Below, in pieces: positions 59,230-64,000 of a stretch of DNA of 64,000 nucleotides. How positions within the stretch are numbered: position 1 is the first letter of the stretch; the number at the start of each line of letters is the position of its first letter. Under the pieces are notes generated by a model that was not told the origin of the DNA, did not search any database, and was given only the letters and a program-made list of their open reading frames with translations. Origin of the DNA: Daedaleopsis sinensis (Eukaryota; Basidiomycota; Agaricomycetes; Polyporales; Polyporaceae); assembly GCA_033807695.1 (NCBI GenBank), contig CM066300.1, positions 3,162,001 to 3,226,000 of the forward strand, given 5' to 3'. The position numbers and the translations under genes are program-made.

Positions 59230-60948
59230 ATGTCTGACTACGGCTCAACCAACGGCGACGCGTCGCTCTCCCCCAAGCGGGCAAACGGCTCCTCCCCTTC
59301 CTTGCAGCAGCCAGGCCCTGAGCATGGTCTCTCCCCCGTCATCCGGAAAAAGCTCATGGGCTTCGTTGGCTTTGCCAACCTGCCCAACCAGGTCCACAGG
59401 AAGAGCGTCCGCAAGGGCTTCCAGTTTACCGCCATGGTCGTTGGTACGTAGCAACCCGTTACACGCAACAGGACGCGACTCAGTTTCCACCCTTGACGCA
59501 GGCGAGTCTGGCCTCGGAAAGTCGACTCTCATCAACACCCTGTTCAACACTACGCTCTACCCGCCTAAGGTGCCTATCCCCCCCAGCGCGGAGCGTCCCT
59601 CAACAGTCGCTATTGAGAGCATCAGTGCTGGTGAGTAATTGATGATCTGGCCGCTCTACACGCGTGTATGCTTACGACTAAACGCAGATATCGAGGAGAA
59701 TGGTGTTCGCTTGCGTCTGACTGTCGTTGACACGCCCGGTTTCGGCGACTTCGTCAACAACGATGAGTGGTACGTCGAACCTGCTCGCGTGTCCCCACTA
59801 GCTGAATCCTACCTTCTTCAGCTGGAAGCCCATCGTGGAGAACATTGAGGCGCGTTTCGACTCGTATCTCGAGCAGGAGAACAGGGTGAACCGGCAAAAA
59901 ATCGTCGACAACCGCGTCCATGCGTGTCTCTACTTCATCCAGCCCACCGGTCACTCGTGAGTAGCCTGCGACAGAACCTTCCTGTACCCGCTCACCTTGA
60001 CGACCATTCGCAGGCTTAAGCCCATCGACATCGAGTTCATGCGACAACTGCACACTAAGGTAAACTTGATTCCGATCATCGCGAAGGCGGATACCCTCAC
60101 GGATGAGGAAGTTGCCGAGTTCAAGGCCAGGGTACGTTCTGCATGCTTGTCATTTCCTGCTCTACGTCTTTCCTCATTACCCAATCAATGCAGGTGTTGG
60201 CTGATATCGCCTACCATAACATCCACATATTTGAGGCGCCCACATATGAGAACGAGGATGAGGAGGCCGTTGCTGAGGCCCAGGAGATTGCAAGCAAGAT
60301 CCCATTCGCCGTCGTTGGCTCCGACAAGCTTGTCAAGACGCCGGATGGTCGCGAAGTTCGCGGTCGTGCCTATCCGTGGGGCGTTGTAGAAGTGGACAAC
60401 GAGGAACACTGTGACTTCGTCAAGCTCCGCCAGATGCTTGTCAGGACGTACATGGAGGAGCTCCGCGAGCACACCAACGACGTCCTCTACGAGAACTGGC
60501 GGACGGAGAAACTGATCAGCATGGGTGTTGTGCAAGATTCGACCGTGTTCAAGGAGGTCAAGTAAGTGCACTCGGTGACACTGTGCTAAAATGCGAGGCT
60601 AACCCTCCCTCAGCCCTGCTATTCGTATCCAGGAGGAGCGTATCATGCACGAGGCTAAGCTTGCGAAGATGGAGGCCGAGATGAAGATGGTCTTCCAGCA
60701 GAAGGTTCAAGAGAAGGAGGCCAAGCTCAAGCAGTCTGAGGAGGAACTCTACGCCCGTCATCGTGAGATGAAGGAGGCGCTGGAGAAGCAGCGTCTTGAC
60801 CTTGAGGACAAGAAGAGGCGCATCGAAAGCGGTCGCCCGCTGACACCTGAGAAGCAGAGCGTAAGTGCAGCCCACTCTTGCCTAGTGGTCCAGTTAATTG
60901 ACGCTTCCAATCCAACAGACCAGGAAGAAGAACTTCCTGCGCGGATAA
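59230..60948 (+). CDS. CDC3: Septin (CDC3-like GTPase)
   Basis: Septins form filaments at septa and hyphal necks. Eight exons: 59230-59443, 59502-59630, 59688-59769, 59822-59956, 60014-60131, 60194-60561, 60614-60860, 60919-60948; 440 aa. GTPase motifs: GESGLGKST (P-loop), DTPGFGD (G3), AKAD (G4). The polybasic patch before the G domain ([10 protein letters not shown]) and the septin unique element (RAYPWG...[22 protein letters not shown]) are clear. A coiled coil of about 90 residues rich in Glu/Lys closes the protein, which, with the N-terminal extension of about 65 residues, fits the Cdc3 group; assignment among septin classes is by general resemblance. Phases agree throughout. Confidence 0.9.
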
Positions 60949-61417
60949 GGGTTTCTTTTGAAGTGTATCCTGTCGCATTTTGGTTTCTCTTGCTCTGTCC
61001 AAGTGGTGTTGCCTTACTTAGCCTCCTCTATCCTGTTCGCCCACGCTGCAGTACTTTACATCTCTGGTCCGTATGATGCGTTCGTCGTTTCTAATCCACT
61101 CGGAGTGCTTTGAAGCCACTCGCCCACACTCGTTACACCTGGATACCACCTTGCCTCTCCATTTCGTCCGTAGTACGGTTCGCTCTCTACCAAAATCTTG
61201 GACTGTAGTGCGCCATATGAGTTTATTATGACATACCCTATTCTGCGACCGCTCTAAGAGACTCGGACCGAGTGCGATTATATTAATATTATCGTGTATG
61301 CGAGACGTCATTGAAATTACTTACCCAGGTCTTTATCAGGATCAACATCGCCAAACATCTGAATTGTGGCGCAGACGTGCTGAGCCTTGTACAGACCACT
61401 CTTTGCTTTCTACTACC
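60949..61417. other. Intergenic between septin and MTR10
   Basis: No gene recognised. An AT-rich run (TATATTAATATTATCG near 61278-61293) lies upstream of the MTR10 start and may be part of its promoter. Confidence 0.35.
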
Positions 61418-64000
61418 ATGGCCAATGTCCAGGCTGTCTTGTCAGCACTCGAAGTCTTCAGCCGCGCTCCAGAGAAGGCCGCCCTAGACCAGGCAAACTC
61501 ATGGCTCCAGGATTTTCAGCATTCTGTAAATACCCGTTTCGCCTTGGTACATCCCGAAGACCGCGACATCTAACGCTGCGCTTTCAACTCATCCTAGCCT
61601 GACGCTTGGGCAACGTGCAATGTCCTCCTACTATCTCCGGAAGCACCACCTGCGGCCAAGTTGTTTGCAGCGCAGACATTCAGGGCGAAGGTGTGTATCG
61701 TGTTCGTCCTTCCGCTCAGCAACCAATCATTCTTCCCTCCATCAGGTCACCTACGACCTTTCTGAGATGAGCAATACCGATCTGCTCAGCCTCAGAGACA
61801 CTCTTTTGACTGCCATGGAGACCTACCATGCTGGGCCTCGTACCATCCTCGTTCAACTGTGCCTCGCCATCTCTGCGCTCGCATTACAGCTTCCCGCTTG
61901 GGAAGATCCCATTCAAACTATGATCGACTCATTTGGGAGGAATCCAGCAACAGTTCCGGCGTTGTTACAGTTCCTCACTGTGCTTCCGGAGGAGGTGACG
62001 ACGAACACGAAAATCCCCATTACCGTACGTAGATGAGCTTCACAAGATGATTAGAGGACTCAATACCTGCACGCTCACAGGATGAGGATTACAAGGAGAG
62101 ATCCGCAAAGCTTCTCACAATGAACGCTCCGAAGATCACAGAGTTACTCGCGGTGTACCTACAAGCTCCCGGTGAGTCTGCACATGAGGCTGATCGGACC
62201 CCCATAGTGATTTGTACTCGTGCACAGGAGTTACATTTTCCGTCCAGACGCAAGTCTTCAACGCCCTCAGCAGCTGGCTCGCAGCAGGCGAAATTGTTGC
62301 AATGTCTCTCCTCAACTCCCCCCTTCTGTCATTCACGTTCCAGGCGCTCTCATCTGAGGATCTGTTCGACGCTGCGGTAACTGCGGCCTGTGACCTCATC
62401 CACGAGACCCAGGAGGTTGAGGACAACATGCCCGTGATCGAAATCATTGTGCCGCAGGTCATCGCTTTGAAACCCAAGCTGGTGGAGTTCAAGGATGATC
62501 CAGAGAAGATCAGAGGTCTAGCTCGCGTTTTCGCGGAAGCTGGTGAGGCATACCGTAGCCTACTCCTTCATCACCCGGAGACATTCTTCCCTATCGTCGA
62601 GGCCATCGGTGAATGCTCCGCGTATCCAGACCTCGATATCGTTCCGATCACGTTCAACTTCTGGATGCGTTTGGCACAAAGCATCGGGAAGAGGTCATCT
62701 GTGTCGCCCCTGTTCCTTGACGCATACAAGGCACTCATGGCCGTCATCATTCGTCACCTGCACTTCCCTCAGGATATCTCTTCGTTGACTGGACAAGAGG
62801 CCGAAAACTTCCGATCGTTCCGTCATGTCATGGGCGACACTTTGAAGGATTGCTGCTACGTCCTTGGCACCGACAAATGTCTCGTTGCAGCCTACGAGAT
62901 GATCACGAACGGTCTGTCTCGCGGGCCGAACATATCCTGGCAAGAGATCGAGGCACCGCTGTTCGCCATGAGATCTATGGGTGCCGAAGTCGACCCGAAT
63001 GACGACCGTGCGGTACCAAAGATTATGGACCTCATTCCGTCACTCCCTGCTCACCCTCGCGTGCGCTATGCCGCTCTCTTGATTATCTCCCGCTACACCG
63101 AATGGATCAACAAGCATCCCGACTACATACCCTACCAGTTGCAGTATATATCGGCGGGTTTCGAGGACAATGACCAGGAGGTGAATGCCGCAGCCGGACA
63201 GGCGTTGAAGTACCTGTGCCAAGATTGCAAACGGGTGCGCAGACCTCCTCCTTCTGGTGCGACTCTACTGAGTCGCTCTGGTTTTCAGCATCTCGTCGAG
63301 TTCCTCCCACAACTACACTCGTTTTTAGCTACGATGGGCTCCAAGCTCGTGCAAGATGACAAGGTGCAAGTCTACGAGGCAATCGCGTACGTCATCTCTG
63401 CAATGCCAATGGAACAAGCAGCACAATCTCTGCGCACATTCTCGTTTGATATCCTTGGACGTGTACACGGATTGGCCTCCAAGCCTTCTGCATCGAAGGA
63501 TGAGTTAATTGCTATTGCACGTAAGTCGTCGAATTCCTTACGTTTGCTTGCATACCGACTGGTTACAGATGACCTTGAGAACCTGGAGGTGATGTTGGGT
63601 GTCATCCAATCTTTCGGCGAGCAGCTCCCTCCCGCTTGTCAAAACACGCATCAAGAGGCCTGGCAAGTACTTGAGCCGTTCCTGGTCAAATACGGCTCCG
63701 AGTACCCAATCTGCGAGCGCACAACTCGCGTCCTCCGGCTAGGACTTACGTTCTTCGGCGTGGCGACTCTGCCAACCATACCATCAGTATTATCGAGAAT
63801 GGCAGCTTGCTTCGAGGCTACCAGTCTTTCAAGCTACTTGTGGATGTCGGGCAAGATCATCGGACGGTTCGGAAACGAGGAAGATCCGGTAGTGCGTGCT
63901 GCGTTCAAGGAGGTGTACGAGAGGGCCTCGAACAAACTCGTCGCGATACTGCAAGAAAAGACCCCGCAGATGATACCAGACAGTGCGTATCACTCCGATA
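61418..64000 (+). CDS. MTR10: Importin-beta family transport receptor MTR10/TNPO3 (partial, 3' end outside)
   Basis: Mtr10 (Kap111; human transportin-3) imports SR-type mRNA-binding proteins. Exons in the window: 61418-61525, 61598-61690, 61746-62024, 62081-62171, 62228-63520, 63569-63982, then a GTGCGT donor whose next exon lies past the end; about 759 aa are encoded here. The N-terminus has the importin-beta-type pattern AALDQANSWLQDFQ, DAWATCNVLL, KLFAAQTFRAKV. Hallmarks of the Mtr10 branch follow: WEDPIQTMIDSFG, LPEEV, FWMRLAQSI, HLHFPQD, FRSFRHVMGDTLKDCCYVLG, WQEIEAPLFAMRSMGAEVD, YIPYQLQYISAGF. The protein is helical-repeat throughout. Complete fungal members are somewhat over 900 aa. 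Confidence 0.88.

Noticed and set aside
1..64000. CRISPR arrays, rRNA genes, insertion sequences or prophage
   Set aside because: No regularly spaced repeats, rRNA sequence or transposase frames were seen; the splice structure shows a eukaryotic nuclear genome.

Overview
This is nuclear DNA of a filamentous basidiomycete, most likely an Agaricomycete. The genes are dense and cut by many short GT-AG introns (mostly 45-70 nt). Microexons are common, and best family resemblances throughout are to mushroom-type proteins. No bacterial, viral or transposon gene was recognised. All spliced models below were built by hand from reading frame, splice sites, phase and remembered family motifs; none has been checked against transcripts.

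Layout. 1-6.9 kb: tail of an unknown gene, TTI1 (TEL2-interacting), dCMP deaminase DCD1 (convergent) and the RNase P/MRP subunit POP3. 7.8-16.4 kb: a GNAT-type acetyltransferase, a large arrestin-like trafficking adaptor, an SDR oxidoreductase and, divergent from it, the ESCRT regulator VTA1. 16.4-22 kb: a gene-poor, GC-rich stretch with a decayed pectin methylesterase (PME) copy next to an intact 12-exon secreted PME. 22.7-28.5 kb: a coiled-coil protein of unknown role, a REX4-like exonuclease homologue without its usual catalytic acids, a tandem-repeat-rich gap, and a PPR-type putative mitochondrial protein. 29-31 kb: the proteasome tether STS1/Cut8 and, divergent from it, a small spliced transcript whose introns hold C/D snoRNA-like sequences; one has two guides matching conserved rRNA. 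31-39 kb: Cas1-type polysaccharide O-acetyltransferase, a rhomboid protease and a dienelactone-hydrolase/SnoaL-like enzyme. 39.6-46 kb: ankyrin-DIL protein, RRP15 and GID8. 46.8-54 kb: a BCK1/Mkh1-type MAPKKK and a fungal relative of plant IQM calmodulin-binding proteins. 54-64 kb: a CXXC zinc-binding protein (C1orf123 type), mitochondrial ribosomal protein mS35, a nitrilase, an unknown 113-aa protein, a CDC3-like septin and the 5' part of the importin MTR10/TNPO3, which runs off the end.

The genes do not form one pathway; most are conserved housekeeping genes. The accessory part is the PME locus. The most notable observation is the intronic snoRNA at about 30.72-30.80 kb. Also notable are the PME pseudogene, the apparently catalytically dead REX4-like protein, and several genes whose reading frame depends on exons of 5-10 nt, which automatic annotation would probably break.
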